Assembly: GCF_018308945.1 (NCBI RefSeq)
Contig: NZ_CP070501.1
Span: forward strand, 992,001 to 1,056,000
Direction: 5' to 3'
From: Agrococcus sp. Marseille-Q4369
GTDB lineage: Bacteria > Actinomycetota > Actinomycetes > Actinomycetales > Microbacteriaceae
DNA length: 64,000 nt
A model generated the notes under the pieces. It was not told where the DNA came from. It searched no databases and saw only the letters and a program-made list of their open reading frames with translations. Positions 42,354 through 50,195 of this stretch are shown in pieces (position 1 is the first letter of the stretch; every line of letters begins with the position of its first letter). The translations under genes and the position numbers were made by a program.

Positions 42354-43348
42354 GGATCACCGTGCTCGCCGGAGGCGTCGGCGGCGCCCGCTTCGCGCTC
42401 GGGCTGCGCGAGGCGGCGCGCGCGCTGCACGGCGATCCCGCCGACATCCGCGTCGTCACGAACGTCGGCGACGACCTGTGGCTCGCGGGCGTCAAGGTCT
42501 GCCCCGACCTCGACTCGCTCATGTACGCGCTCGCGGGCGTCGGCGACACCGAGCGCGGCTGGGGCCGCGCGGGCGAGAGCGAGCGCGTCGCCGCCGAGCT
42601 CGCCGCCTACGGCGTCGGGTGGCCGTGGTTCACGCTCGGCGACCTCGACCTCGGCACGCACCTCGCCCGCACGGCGATGCTGCGCGAGGGCGCGAGCCTC
42701 ACCGAGGCGACCGCGCGGCTCTCGGCGCGCTGGGAGCTCGGCGCGCGCCTGCTGCCCGTCACGGACGACGAGGTGCCGACGCACGTCGTGACCGACGAGG
42801 GCGTCATCCACTTCGAGGAGTGGTGGGTGCGCACGCGCGCCGAGCTGCCCGCGCGCCGCTTCGTGCAGCACGGGCTCGAGCGCTCGCGCATCTCGCACGC
42901 CGCGCGCGACGCGATCGCGGCCGCCGACGTGCTGCTCATCGCGCCGTCGAACCCCGTCGTCTCGATCGGCACGATCCTCGGCATCCCCGGCGTGCGCGAC
43001 GCGCTCGAGACGGCGGCGGCGCCCGTCGTCGGCGTCGCGCCGATCATCGCGGGCAAGGCGCTCCGCGGCATGGCGGCGACGTGCCTGCAGGTGATCGGGG
43101 TCGAGGCGGATGCGGCTGCGGTCGCCGCGCACTACGGCGCGCGTCGGGCGGGTGGCCTGCTCGACGGCTGGCTGCTCGCGGAGGAGGACGCCGGCTCGAT
43201 CGGCGCGCTCGCGGAGCTGGGGATCGTCGCCGAGGCGCGGCCGCTGCTGCTGACGCCGGGCGAGCCCGCGCAGCAGGTCGCGACCGACGCGCTCGCGCTC
43301 GCGGAGCGGGTGCGCGGCGCGCGCTCCGCGCATCCGTCCGCCGGTTGA
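42350..43348 (+). CDS. cofD: 2-phospho-L-lactate transferase CofD (FbiA)
   Basis: 332 residues. Opening MRITVLAGGVGGARFALGL is the CofD fold start. RVVTNVGDDLWLAGVKVCPDLDSLMYALAG, NPVVSIGTILGIPGVRDAL and the LIAPSNP segment bind the deazaflavin and the activated phospholactate. It joins the lactyl or enolpyruvyl phosphate group to Fo, giving F420-0 (or the dehydro form). It is the last gene of the plus-strand run and converges with cofC, 11 bp away. Confidence 0.93.
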   Translation: MRITVLAGGVGGARFALGLREAARALHGDPADIRVVTNVGDDLWLAGVKVCPDLDSLMYALAGVGDTERGWGRAGESERVAAELAAYGVGWPWFTLGDLDLGTHLARTAMLREGASLTEATARLSARWELGARLLPVTDDEVPTHVVTDEGVIHFEEWWVRTRAELPARRFVQHGLERSRISHAARDAIAAADVLLIAPSNPVVSIGTILGIPGVRDALETAAAPVVGVAPIIAGKALRGMAATCLQVIGVEADAAAVAAHYGARRAGGLLDGWLLAEEDAGSIGALAELGIVAEARPLLLTPGEPAQQVATDALALAERVRGARSAHPSAG

Positions 43349-43359
43349 GCCGGCCCGCG

Positions 43360-43965
43360 CTACGCCGGCAGCGACGCCTGCGCGAGCACCGCTCGGGTGT
43401 GCGGGCCGACGCCCGCGTCGAGCGCGGTGTGCAGGTCGGCGAGCTCGTCGACGTCGAGCCGCAGCCCCGTGCCCGGCGCGATGGGCAGCTCGACGTGCCC
43501 CGCTTGCCGGTGCCGCTCGGCCGAGCCCGGTCCGAATCGCGGCCGCAGCGCATCCGCCCGCGTCGCCGTGAGCATCGTCGTGCCGACCGCGATCGCGTCG
43601 GGCACGAACGCCCGGTGCTCCCGCTCTGCGAGCGCGAGCGCGGCGTCGAGCTCGTCGGGCGTGAGCGCGGGCAGGTCGCCGAGCAGCACCGCAGCGGGCG
43701 CCGCGGGGTCGATCGTCGAGAGGCCCGCGTCGATGGCCGCGAGCAGGCCGCCGCTCGGGTCGTCGACGACGCGCACGCGCTCGAGCCCCTCCGTGACCGC
43801 GGGATCGCACGTCACGACGATGACCTGGTCGGCGGATGCGCTCCGGCAGGCGGCCGTGATGGCGTCGCGCGCGAACGCGACCGCGAGCGCCGCGCGCGCG
43901 TCGCCCGCCGCGAGGCGCGACTTGCCGATCGAGCCCTTCACGGGGATGACGATCGACCACTGCAC
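43360..43965 (-). CDS. cofC: 2-phospholactate / PEP guanylyltransferase CofC (FbiD)
   Basis: 201 residues, nucleotidyltransferase fold. The start MQWSIVIPVKGSIGKSRLA (V-I-P-V-K-x8-K-S-R-L) and VLLGDLPALTPDELDAAL carry the GTP and metal sites. It makes the GDP-activated lactate or enolpyruvate used by CofD, encoded opposite. It lies 48 bp after tgpA on the same strand, so it can be the last gene of the coaD-to-tgpA run rather than a stand-alone unit. Confidence 0.9.
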   Translation of the reverse strand: MQWSIVIPVKGSIGKSRLAAGDARAALAVAFARDAITAACRSASADQVIVVTCDPAVTEGLERVRVVDDPSGGLLAAIDAGLSTIDPAAPAAVLLGDLPALTPDELDAALALAEREHRAFVPDAIAVGTTMLTATRADALRPRFGPGSAERHRQAGHVELPIAPGTGLRLDVDELADLHTALDAGVGPHTRAVLAQASLPA

Positions 43966-44013
43966 GAGGCCCAGCCTACGTCGCGGCGGATGCGCCGCCG
44001 CTCGAAGCGGGTC

Positions 44014-46308
44014 TCACCCCTCGATCGGCGGGACGACGCGCGCGAGGCTCGGCGGCAGCGCCGTCGTGAGCGCGCGGCGCCACGGCGGCTGCGAGCGCGC
44101 GAGCGCCCGCTCCACGAGCCGCACGTCGGCGTCGACCGCGCCTCGCTCGCGCGGGCCCGCGTCGAAGACGGCTCGCTCGGCCGCGAGCCGCACGCGATCC
44201 GCGGCGCTCCGCGCCTCGGCGTCGTCGCCCAGGCGGTCGCCGATCGCGGCTTGCACCTCGCCCGGCGTGGCCGAGGCCGGCAGCCGCGTGCCGGCGTCGG
44301 CGAGCGCGGCGCGCAGCTCCTGCCAGCCGCCCGGCGCCCCGCGTCGCAGCCGCACGGCGCGTTGCGCTCGCCGCACGAGCCACGGGAGCGCGAGCAGCAG
44401 CGCCACGGCCGCGCCGATGAGCCACGGCCGCAGCGCCGCCCAGTCGATCGCGCTCGCCCCGGGCTCGCCGGCGCCGGGCGCGGTCGGCGTGGGCGAGGCG
44501 CTCGGCGCGACCGTCGGGGCGGCGCTCTGCGTCGCGCTCGGCGTCGGGGTGGGCGAGGCCGTCTCGGTCGGCGTGGGCGTCGGCTCCTGCGTCTGCTCGT
44601 CGCCCTCGGGGCTCGACTGGCCCGTGCCGGCGCCGGGCGTCGTCTCGACGCGCACCCAGCCGGCGCCGTCGACCCACGCCTCGGCCCACGCGTGCATGTG
44701 GTTGGTGGTGACGGAGCGCCCGCCGGTGATCTCGTCGCCCGGCAGGAAGCCGACGACGACGCGCGCGGGCACACCGGCGCCCCGCAGCAGCGCCCCGGTC
44801 GCGCTCGCGTAGTGCACGCAGTAGCCGCTGCGCGTCTCGAGGAAGCCCTCGAGCGCTTCCCAGCCGTCGCCCGAGGCGCCCGCGAACCCGGGCAGGTCGA
44901 GCTGCTCGGAGTAGTCCCACACGCCCGTCGTCATGTAGGCGTGCACGGCGCGGATGCGGTCGGCAGCGCCCATCTCGGCCGTCACGAGCGAGCCGCCCAG
45001 CTCGCGGATCGGCTCGGCCGCCTCGGGCAGGAGGAGCAGCTCGTCGTGCCCCGTCGAGGCATCCCCGACGAGGCTCGCGAGCTCGGGCGAGCGCGTGCCG
45101 GCGGAGGTGAACTCGAGCCCGTCGGTGTCGACGCTGCCCTCGATGCGCAGCGCGTCGTTCGCGTCGTCCCAGTGCGCGCCCCGCGGCGCGCTCGCGCCGG
45201 CGACGCGCTCGGGCGTCGGCAGGCTCTCGGCGCGCACGGGGCTCATGCGCACCGTGAGCTGCATCGGCGCGCCGAGGTCGGCGCCCTCGACGAGGATCTG
45301 CGGAGTGCCCGCAGTCGGCGCCACTTGGCGGAACCCGTCCTCCCCCGCCTCGGGGAGCGTCATGAGGCGCGTGACGGTCGGCAGCCCGTCGCTCGTCGAG
45401 TAGGTGAAGACCTGCCGGGCCTCCGGTCGCCGCAGCTCGTCGCCGAGGTCGATGTCGGTCTGCAGCACGGGCGTCGGCGAGCGCAGCAGCTCCTCGAGCG
45501 TCGGCAGGTCGAGCGCGACGTCGCGCGGGCTCGGCGCGACGAGCGGCACGGCCGCCGCGAGCACCGCGGCGACGCCGACGAGCGCGAGGGGGGCGACCCA
45601 TCCGCGCCCGATCGCGACGCGCTCGTCGATCGCGGGGGCCGCGAGCGCGAGTGCCGCCGCGGCGACCCCCGGGAGCGCGTGCCACCACGGGATGTCGGCA
45701 CGGAACGCGATCGGCAGCAGGAGCGGCGCGGCGGCGAAGAGCACCGCGATCGCGGGCAGCCGCATCGCGTGGCCGAGCAGGTCGACGCCGAGGGCGAGCA
45801 CGACCGCACCCGCGACGACCGCGGCGAGCACCGCCCCCTCGACCTCGATCGGCGTGCGGAGCGCCCACGCGATCGCCTGTACGCCCTCGCCGATCGCGGT
45901 CACCGAGACACCGACCGACTCCGGGGTCGGGATCACCCCCAGGAGCGCCTCGTCGGGCGCCGAGAGCGCGGTGATCCAGCCGACGCCGACGAGCGCGGCG
46001 ACGCCGGTCGCGGCGAACGCGGGCATGAGCGCGCGGGCGAGCGCGGCGAGGAGCGCGATCGTGAGCACGGCGCCGAGCACGGGCAGCAGCCAGTCGTCCT
46101 CGAGCACGGTGCCCGTCGACCACAGCCAGGCGATCGGCAGCACGGCGAGCGCCGTGGTCTCGACGGGCCCGGCGTGGATGCGCGCGGTGGAGCTCGAGGG
46201 CGGCGACCCTTTCGGGTCGCCGCCGCGACCCCAGCGCCGTGGCCCGTCCCGGGCCACGGTCACGCCGGAGCCGCCGGTCGATACCCGCCCGGTGGCAGCG
46301 GCGCTCAC
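44014..46308 (-). CDS. TgpA-family transmembrane transglutaminase
   Basis: 764 residues from GTG 46308, which overlaps the DUF58 stop. About seven membrane helices in the first 250 residues, then an exported region with a transglutaminase core (about 440-550): catalytic Cys in RSGYCVHYASA and His in NHMHAWAEAW; the third position is Glu (RVETTPG), as in many actinobacterial members. A Ser/Thr/Pro linker, one more helix and a cytoplasmic tail of about 110 residues close it. It follows moxR and DUF58, the usual trio. Confidence 0.9.
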   Translation of the reverse strand: MSAAATGRVSTGGSGVTVARDGPRRWGRGGDPKGSPPSSSTARIHAGPVETTALAVLPIAWLWSTGTVLEDDWLLPVLGAVLTIALLAALARALMPAFAATGVAALVGVGWITALSAPDEALLGVIPTPESVGVSVTAIGEGVQAIAWALRTPIEVEGAVLAAVVAGAVVLALGVDLLGHAMRLPAIAVLFAAAPLLLPIAFRADIPWWHALPGVAAAALALAAPAIDERVAIGRGWVAPLALVGVAAVLAAAVPLVAPSPRDVALDLPTLEELLRSPTPVLQTDIDLGDELRRPEARQVFTYSTSDGLPTVTRLMTLPEAGEDGFRQVAPTAGTPQILVEGADLGAPMQLTVRMSPVRAESLPTPERVAGASAPRGAHWDDANDALRIEGSVDTDGLEFTSAGTRSPELASLVGDASTGHDELLLLPEAAEPIRELGGSLVTAEMGAADRIRAVHAYMTTGVWDYSEQLDLPGFAGASGDGWEALEGFLETRSGYCVHYASATGALLRGAGVPARVVVGFLPGDEITGGRSVTTNHMHAWAEAWVDGAGWVRVETTPGAGTGQSSPEGDEQTQEPTPTPTETASPTPTPSATQSAAPTVAPSASPTPTAPGAGEPGASAIDWAALRPWLIGAAVALLLALPWLVRRAQRAVRLRRGAPGGWQELRAALADAGTRLPASATPGEVQAAIGDRLGDDAEARSAADRVRLAAERAVFDAGPRERGAVDADVRLVERALARSQPPWRRALTTALPPSLARVVPPIEG

Positions 46309-47417
46309 GCGAGCTCCCGCACGGGTCCGGCGCGGTCGATCCAGCGGTGGACGGCGACGCGCGAGCCGGCCGAGATGCGCCTCGGCGGGTCGCCGGGCCG
46401 CGCGACGAGCCACAGCGTGGTGCCGGGCGAGAGCGACCAGCCCTCGGGGGCCGACTCCTCGAGCGCGACGACGTGCGCGGCGTCGGCGTCCATCGGCCGC
46501 GGCTCGTCGGCGGCGTGCGCCTCGAACGATGCGAAGGCCGCGAGCGCCGAGCGGAGGTCGCGCCAGTCGGCTCCCGGGAGCGACGGCTCCCCCGTCTCCC
46601 GCACCTGCACGGCGCGGTCGCGGCCCGCGAGGGCGAGCGCGATCGAGCACGCGGCGCGCGCGAGCCGGTCCTCGGCGTCGCGCCCGTGCCCCGCGGCACG
46701 CGCCGTGTCGACGACGACGATGTCGTCGTCGGTCGCGGGGTTCGCCTCCTGCCGCACCATGAGCTCACCGCGCTTCGCGCTCTGCCGCCAGTGCACGCGC
46801 CGCTGCGGGTCGCCCGGCCGCCACTCGCGCACCATCGCGTCGACCTCGTCGGCCGTGCGCGACTGCGCGAGCCGGCCCTCGGTGCGGTTCGAGCGCAGCT
46901 CGCTCGAGGCGACCGAGAGCACTTCCGGCCCGACGACGAGGCTCGCGCGCGGATCGATCGAGCGCGTCGTGCGCACGACGCGGAACGGGTCGAGGGTCGT
47001 CACCTCGACCGGCGCGAGCCGCCAGCGGCCGCGCGGATGCACGCCGAGGTCGACCGACGCCTGCGCCGGCTCGCCGAGGTCTCCCTCGAGCAGCAGGAAG
47101 CGCTCGGGACCCGGCGCCCACGTCGACCAGCGCGCGCCGACCTGCCGCGCATCCCCCACGATCCGGAGCGCCGCCGACTGCCCCTCGGCGAAGACGCCGG
47201 GCACGCCGAGCCGCACGCGGCCGACCGCGCCGATCGCCCACCACAGCCCGAGCGCGACGACGCCGAGGCACAGCGTCGCCGGCACGAGCAGCACGACCTG
47301 CCGCTCCCAGTAGGCGGCGAGCACGAGGCCGAGCCCGGCGAGCACGAGCACGAAGCCGCGCGGGGTGAGGCGCGACCTCGACCGATCCTTCGCGGCCCGG
47401 CCCGTGCGCGCGGCCAT
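46305..47417 (-). CDS. DUF58-domain membrane protein
   Basis: 370 residues from ATG 47417, whose first base overlaps the moxR stop (TGATG). Two helices at about 22-60 precede a DUF58 region with the diagnostic EWRPGDPQRRVHWRQSAKRGELMVR (about 210-235). In actinobacteria and others DUF58, MoxR and TgpA are encoded together and are thought to work on proteins at the cell surface; the exact activity is not known. Confidence 0.88.
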   Translation of the reverse strand: MAARTGRAAKDRSRSRLTPRGFVLVLAGLGLVLAAYWERQVVLLVPATLCLGVVALGLWWAIGAVGRVRLGVPGVFAEGQSAALRIVGDARQVGARWSTWAPGPERFLLLEGDLGEPAQASVDLGVHPRGRWRLAPVEVTTLDPFRVVRTTRSIDPRASLVVGPEVLSVASSELRSNRTEGRLAQSRTADEVDAMVREWRPGDPQRRVHWRQSAKRGELMVRQEANPATDDDIVVVDTARAAGHGRDAEDRLARAACSIALALAGRDRAVQVRETGEPSLPGADWRDLRSALAAFASFEAHAADEPRPMDADAAHVVALEESAPEGWSLSPGTTLWLVARPGDPPRRISAGSRVAVHRWIDRAGPVRELA

Positions 47418-48397
47418 CAGCGCATGACGGGCGCGACGGTGGAGGCGATCGCGAGCGCGACGACCGCTCGCGCGTCGTCGTGGCGGGCGCGCGGGTCGTG
47501 CATCACGAGGTGGTGCGGCAGCACGTGCTCCGCGAGCGCCTTGACGTCGTCGGGCGAGAGCCAGTCGCGGCCGAGCAGGTGGGCGCGCGCCTTCGCCGCC
47601 CGGACGAGCTGGAGCGTCGCGCGCGGGCTCGCGCCGAGGCGCACGTCGGGGTGCTCGCGCGTCGCTCGCGAGAGCCGCACGGCATAGCGCTCGACGAGCT
47701 CGTGCGCACGCACGGCGTGCGCGGCGGCGATCTCGGCCGAGAACTGGGCGTCGGTCGTCACGGGCCGCACCGCGTCGAGCGGCTGCGCCGTCTCGCGCGC
47801 CTGCACCATCGCGAGCTCGGCGCCCTCGTCGGGGTAGCCGAGCTCGAGCCGCACCATGAAGCGGTCGCGCTGCGCCTCGGGCAGCGCGTACGTGCCCTCC
47901 ATGTCGATGGGGTTCTGCGTCGCGACGACGAGGAACGGCGTCGGCAGCCGGTGCGTGACGCCGTCGACCGTCACTTGCCCCTCGGCCATGCACTCGAGCA
48001 GCGCCGCTTGCGTCTTGGGGCTCGCGCGGTTGATCTCGTCGGCGATGACGATGTTCGCGAAGACGGGGCCGGGCTGGAAGCGCAGCTCGCCGCTCGCGCG
48101 ATCGAGCACCGACATGCCGGTGATGTCGCTCGGCAGCAGGTCGGGCGTGCACTGGATGCGCCGCACCGTGCCGCCGATCGCGGCGGCGAAGGCGCGCGCG
48201 AGCTGCGTCTTGCCGACGCCCGGCACGTCCTCGAGCAGCACGTGCCCCTCGGCGAGCAGCACCGTGAGCACGGTGCGGATCTCGTCGGTCTTGCCCGAGA
48301 TGACGCTCTGCACGGCGCGCTGGATGCGCTCCCCCGCGGTCATCGGCAGGTCGGGCACGTGCTCGAGCACGCGCGCCTCGCGCTCCTCAGCCGTCAT
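47417..48397 (-). CDS. MoxR-family AAA+ ATPase
   Basis: 326 residues, soluble. Walker [16 protein letters not shown] (about 56-70), the Walker [21 protein letters not shown] (about 118-137) and sensor 1 [24 protein letters not shown] (about 150-173) all match MoxR/RavA chaperone ATPases. It likely drives the DUF58/TgpA pair encoded next. Its ATG lies inside the end of cofE (11-bp overlap). Confidence 0.93.
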   Translation of the reverse strand: MTAEEREARVLEHVPDLPMTAGERIQRAVQSVISGKTDEIRTVLTVLLAEGHVLLEDVPGVGKTQLARAFAAAIGGTVRRIQCTPDLLPSDITGMSVLDRASGELRFQPGPVFANIVIADEINRASPKTQAALLECMAEGQVTVDGVTHRLPTPFLVVATQNPIDMEGTYALPEAQRDRFMVRLELGYPDEGAELAMVQARETAQPLDAVRPVTTDAQFSAEIAAAHAVRAHELVERYAVRLSRATREHPDVRLGASPRATLQLVRAAKARAHLLGRDWLSPDDVKALAEHVLPHHLVMHDPRARHDDARAVVALAIASTVAPVMR

Positions 48398-49181
48398 GGC
48401 TCGCTCCCGCCTCTGCCAGTGCGTCGATCCTGCCCGCCTCGCGCCCGAGCCGGTAGGCCTCGTCGGAGCCGAGGTGGAACATGTCGCCCTCGCGCCGCAC
48501 GAGCCGCGTCGCGCCGGGCTCGTCGAGCCCCGTCACGTGCCGGCCGAGGCCGCGCACGAGCACGACGGGCACGCCGTCGGCCTTGCCGGCGACGAGGTCG
48601 GCGGCGCCCGCGATCTCGTCGGCGATCGCCGGGGCGGTGACGGTGAGCGGCCTGCCGTTCGCGTCGAGCGCGCCCGCGAGCGGCTCGAGCACGCGGATGC
48701 CGGCGGCGCCGATCGCGACGTCGGTCTGCCCGACGCGCCACGCGCGGCCGAGCGTGTCGCTCACGACGACGCCGATCTCGGCACCGAAGCGCGACCGCAG
48801 CCGCTCGGCGATCGCGCGAGCCGACGCATCCGAGTCCTCCGGGAGGAGCAGGATCGTGCCGTCGTCGGTGTTCGACGCGTCGACGCCCGCGGCGGCGAGC
48901 ACGAGGCCGGTGCGGTGCTCGACGATGCGCGTGATGCCGCCCGGGAACGCGCGCGAGGCGACGAGCCGCACGGATTCCTCGGTGATCGCCTGCTCGCGCT
49001 CGGCGGCGGGGCGGATGCGTCCCTCGGCCTTCGAGACGACCTTGCTCGTGACGACGACGATGTCGCCGTCCCGCGGCTCGAGCGGCGCGATCGCATCGGC
49101 GACGAGCGACGGCAGGTCGTCGCCGGGACGGATCTCGCCCATCCCCCGCACGGCCCGCAGCTCGAGGTCGGGCTCGCTCAT
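48387..49181 (-). CDS. cofE: Coenzyme F420-0:L-glutamate ligase CofE (FbiB N-terminal domain only)
   Basis: 264 residues. It adds gamma-linked glutamates to F420-0 using GTP. Visible: [16 protein letters not shown] (about 39-54), the metal and nucleotide segment [22 protein letters not shown] and VVLVRGLG. It ends where mycobacterial FbiB continues into a nitroreductase domain, so this is the stand-alone archaeal-type enzyme. ATG 49181 overlaps the coaD stop (ATGA). Confidence 0.92.
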   Translation of the reverse strand: MSEPDLELRAVRGMGEIRPGDDLPSLVADAIAPLEPRDGDIVVVTSKVVSKAEGRIRPAAEREQAITEESVRLVASRAFPGGITRIVEHRTGLVLAAAGVDASNTDDGTILLLPEDSDASARAIAERLRSRFGAEIGVVVSDTLGRAWRVGQTDVAIGAAGIRVLEPLAGALDANGRPLTVTAPAIADEIAGAADLVAGKADGVPVVLVRGLGRHVTGLDEPGATRLVRREGDMFHLGSDEAYRLGREAGRIDALAEAGASHDG

Positions 49182-49660
49182 CGCGACTGCAGGAAGGTCG
49201 CGACCGCCCGCGGCACGTAGGGGCTGATGTCGCCGCCGAGCTCCGAGACCTGCCGCACGAGGCTCGACGAGACGTGCGCGTTCTCGGGGTTCGGGAGCAT
49301 GAAGATCGTCTCGACGCCCGCGAGGTTGCGGTTCACGATCGACATCGGCGTCTCGTACGAGAGGTCGGTCGACGAGCGGATGCCCTTCACGAGCACCTCG
49401 GCGCCGACTTGCTGGCAGTAGTCGACGAGCAGGCCCATCGACCAGTTCGCGATGCGGATCTGGCCCTCGATGCGAGCCTCCTCGATCGAGCGCTCGATGA
49501 GCGCCTCGCGCTCGACGACCGGCAGGAACGCGTGCTTGTCGGGGTTGTGCGTGACGACGACGTGCACCTCGTCGAAGATCTTCGCGGCTCGCCCGATGAC
49601 GTCGAGGTGACCCAGGGTGACAGGGTCGAACGAACCGGGCACGACGGCGATGCGAGGCAT
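49178..49660 (-). CDS. coaD: Phosphopantetheine adenylyltransferase
   Basis: 160 residues, full length. It transfers AMP from ATP to phosphopantetheine, the penultimate step of coenzyme A synthesis. The N-terminal [20 protein letters not shown] has the T/HxGH motif, [18 protein letters not shown] holds the substrate strand and the C-terminal [15 protein letters not shown] holds the SSS-x-R loop. ATG 49660 follows a TAGGCT box by six bases. First gene of the minus-strand run; in many actinobacteria it follows rsmD, here moved to the other strand. Confidence 0.95.
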   Translation of the reverse strand: MPRIAVVPGSFDPVTLGHLDVIGRAAKIFDEVHVVVTHNPDKHAFLPVVEREALIERSIEEARIEGQIRIANWSMGLLVDYCQQVGAEVLVKGIRSSTDLSYETPMSIVNRNLAGVETIFMLPNPENAHVSSSLVRQVSELGGDISPYVPRAVATFLQSR

Positions 49661-49666
49661 GTCGCC

Positions 49667-49672
49667 AGCCTA
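49667..49672 (-). promoter_or_regulatory. Putative -10 box of the coaD transcript
   Basis: TAGGCT on the minus strand, 6-nt spacer, ATG 49660 without ribosome binding site: a leaderless start that would drive coaD-cofE-moxR-DUF58-tgpA. Confidence 0.48.
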
Positions 49673-49870
49673 TAAGGCAGACGCGTGCGCGGATGCCGCG
49701 CGGAGTGCGAGGACGGGGATGCATAGGCGCGGCATGGGCGGGGTCGCTCGGTCGCGATCGCTCGCGAACCTCTACCGGCCTCGCGAACTCGACACGGTGC
49801 GCGGGATCCGCGGAGCGACGTGCCGCGGCGAGGCGACCCGTTCTCTCCCAGCCGAGCCGTTGCAGCAGGT

Positions 49871-50030
49871 CGATTGGGCGAGAGGGGGTCGAGTCGCCGC
49901 CCGAACCGGTCGAGTCGCCGGGAACGGGTCGAGTCGCCGCCCGAACCGGTCGATCGGGCGAGAGGGGGTCGAGTCGCCGCCCGAACCGGTCGAGTCGCCG
50001 GGAACGGGTCGAGTCGCCGCTTGTCTGGGT
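49871..50030. repeat. Tandem repeat, 80-bp unit built from 20-bp subunits
   Basis: The 80 bp from 49871 recur almost exactly from 49951, diverging after about 50020. Each unit holds variants of a 20-bp module with the fixed part GGTCGAGTCGCCG followed by CCCGAACC or GGAACG. The surrounding 49661-50195 gap (535 bp between recG stop and coaD start) shows no plausible gene. Confidence 0.8.
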
Positions 50031-50195
50031 CGAATCGGCGGAAGCGCGTCCCGTCGCTGCTGAGAGCAGTCGCGCACGATGCGATCGCGGAGGCCGCGTG
50101 CCGCGGTCGCACGACGCCGACCCGATGCGCCGCCCCGGACCCGCCACGCGGCGTCCGCGGAGCGGCCCGCCGCGCGTCGGTTCATGGAGCGGGCG

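Noticed and set aside
42478-47313. Very long plus-strand open frame of about 1600 codons
   Set aside because: It runs opposite or out of frame to cofD, cofC, tgpA and DUF58, which have clear motifs. Its product is Arg/Ala-rich low complexity, the usual shadow of GC-rich coding DNA.
48387-49181. Full-length bifunctional FbiB
   Set aside because: The protein ends at 264 residues, where moxR begins; the nitroreductase domain is not encoded in the next 1 kb.
49871-50030. CRISPR array
   Set aside because: Units are contiguous without unique spacers, have internal 20-bp periodicity, and no cas gene is near.
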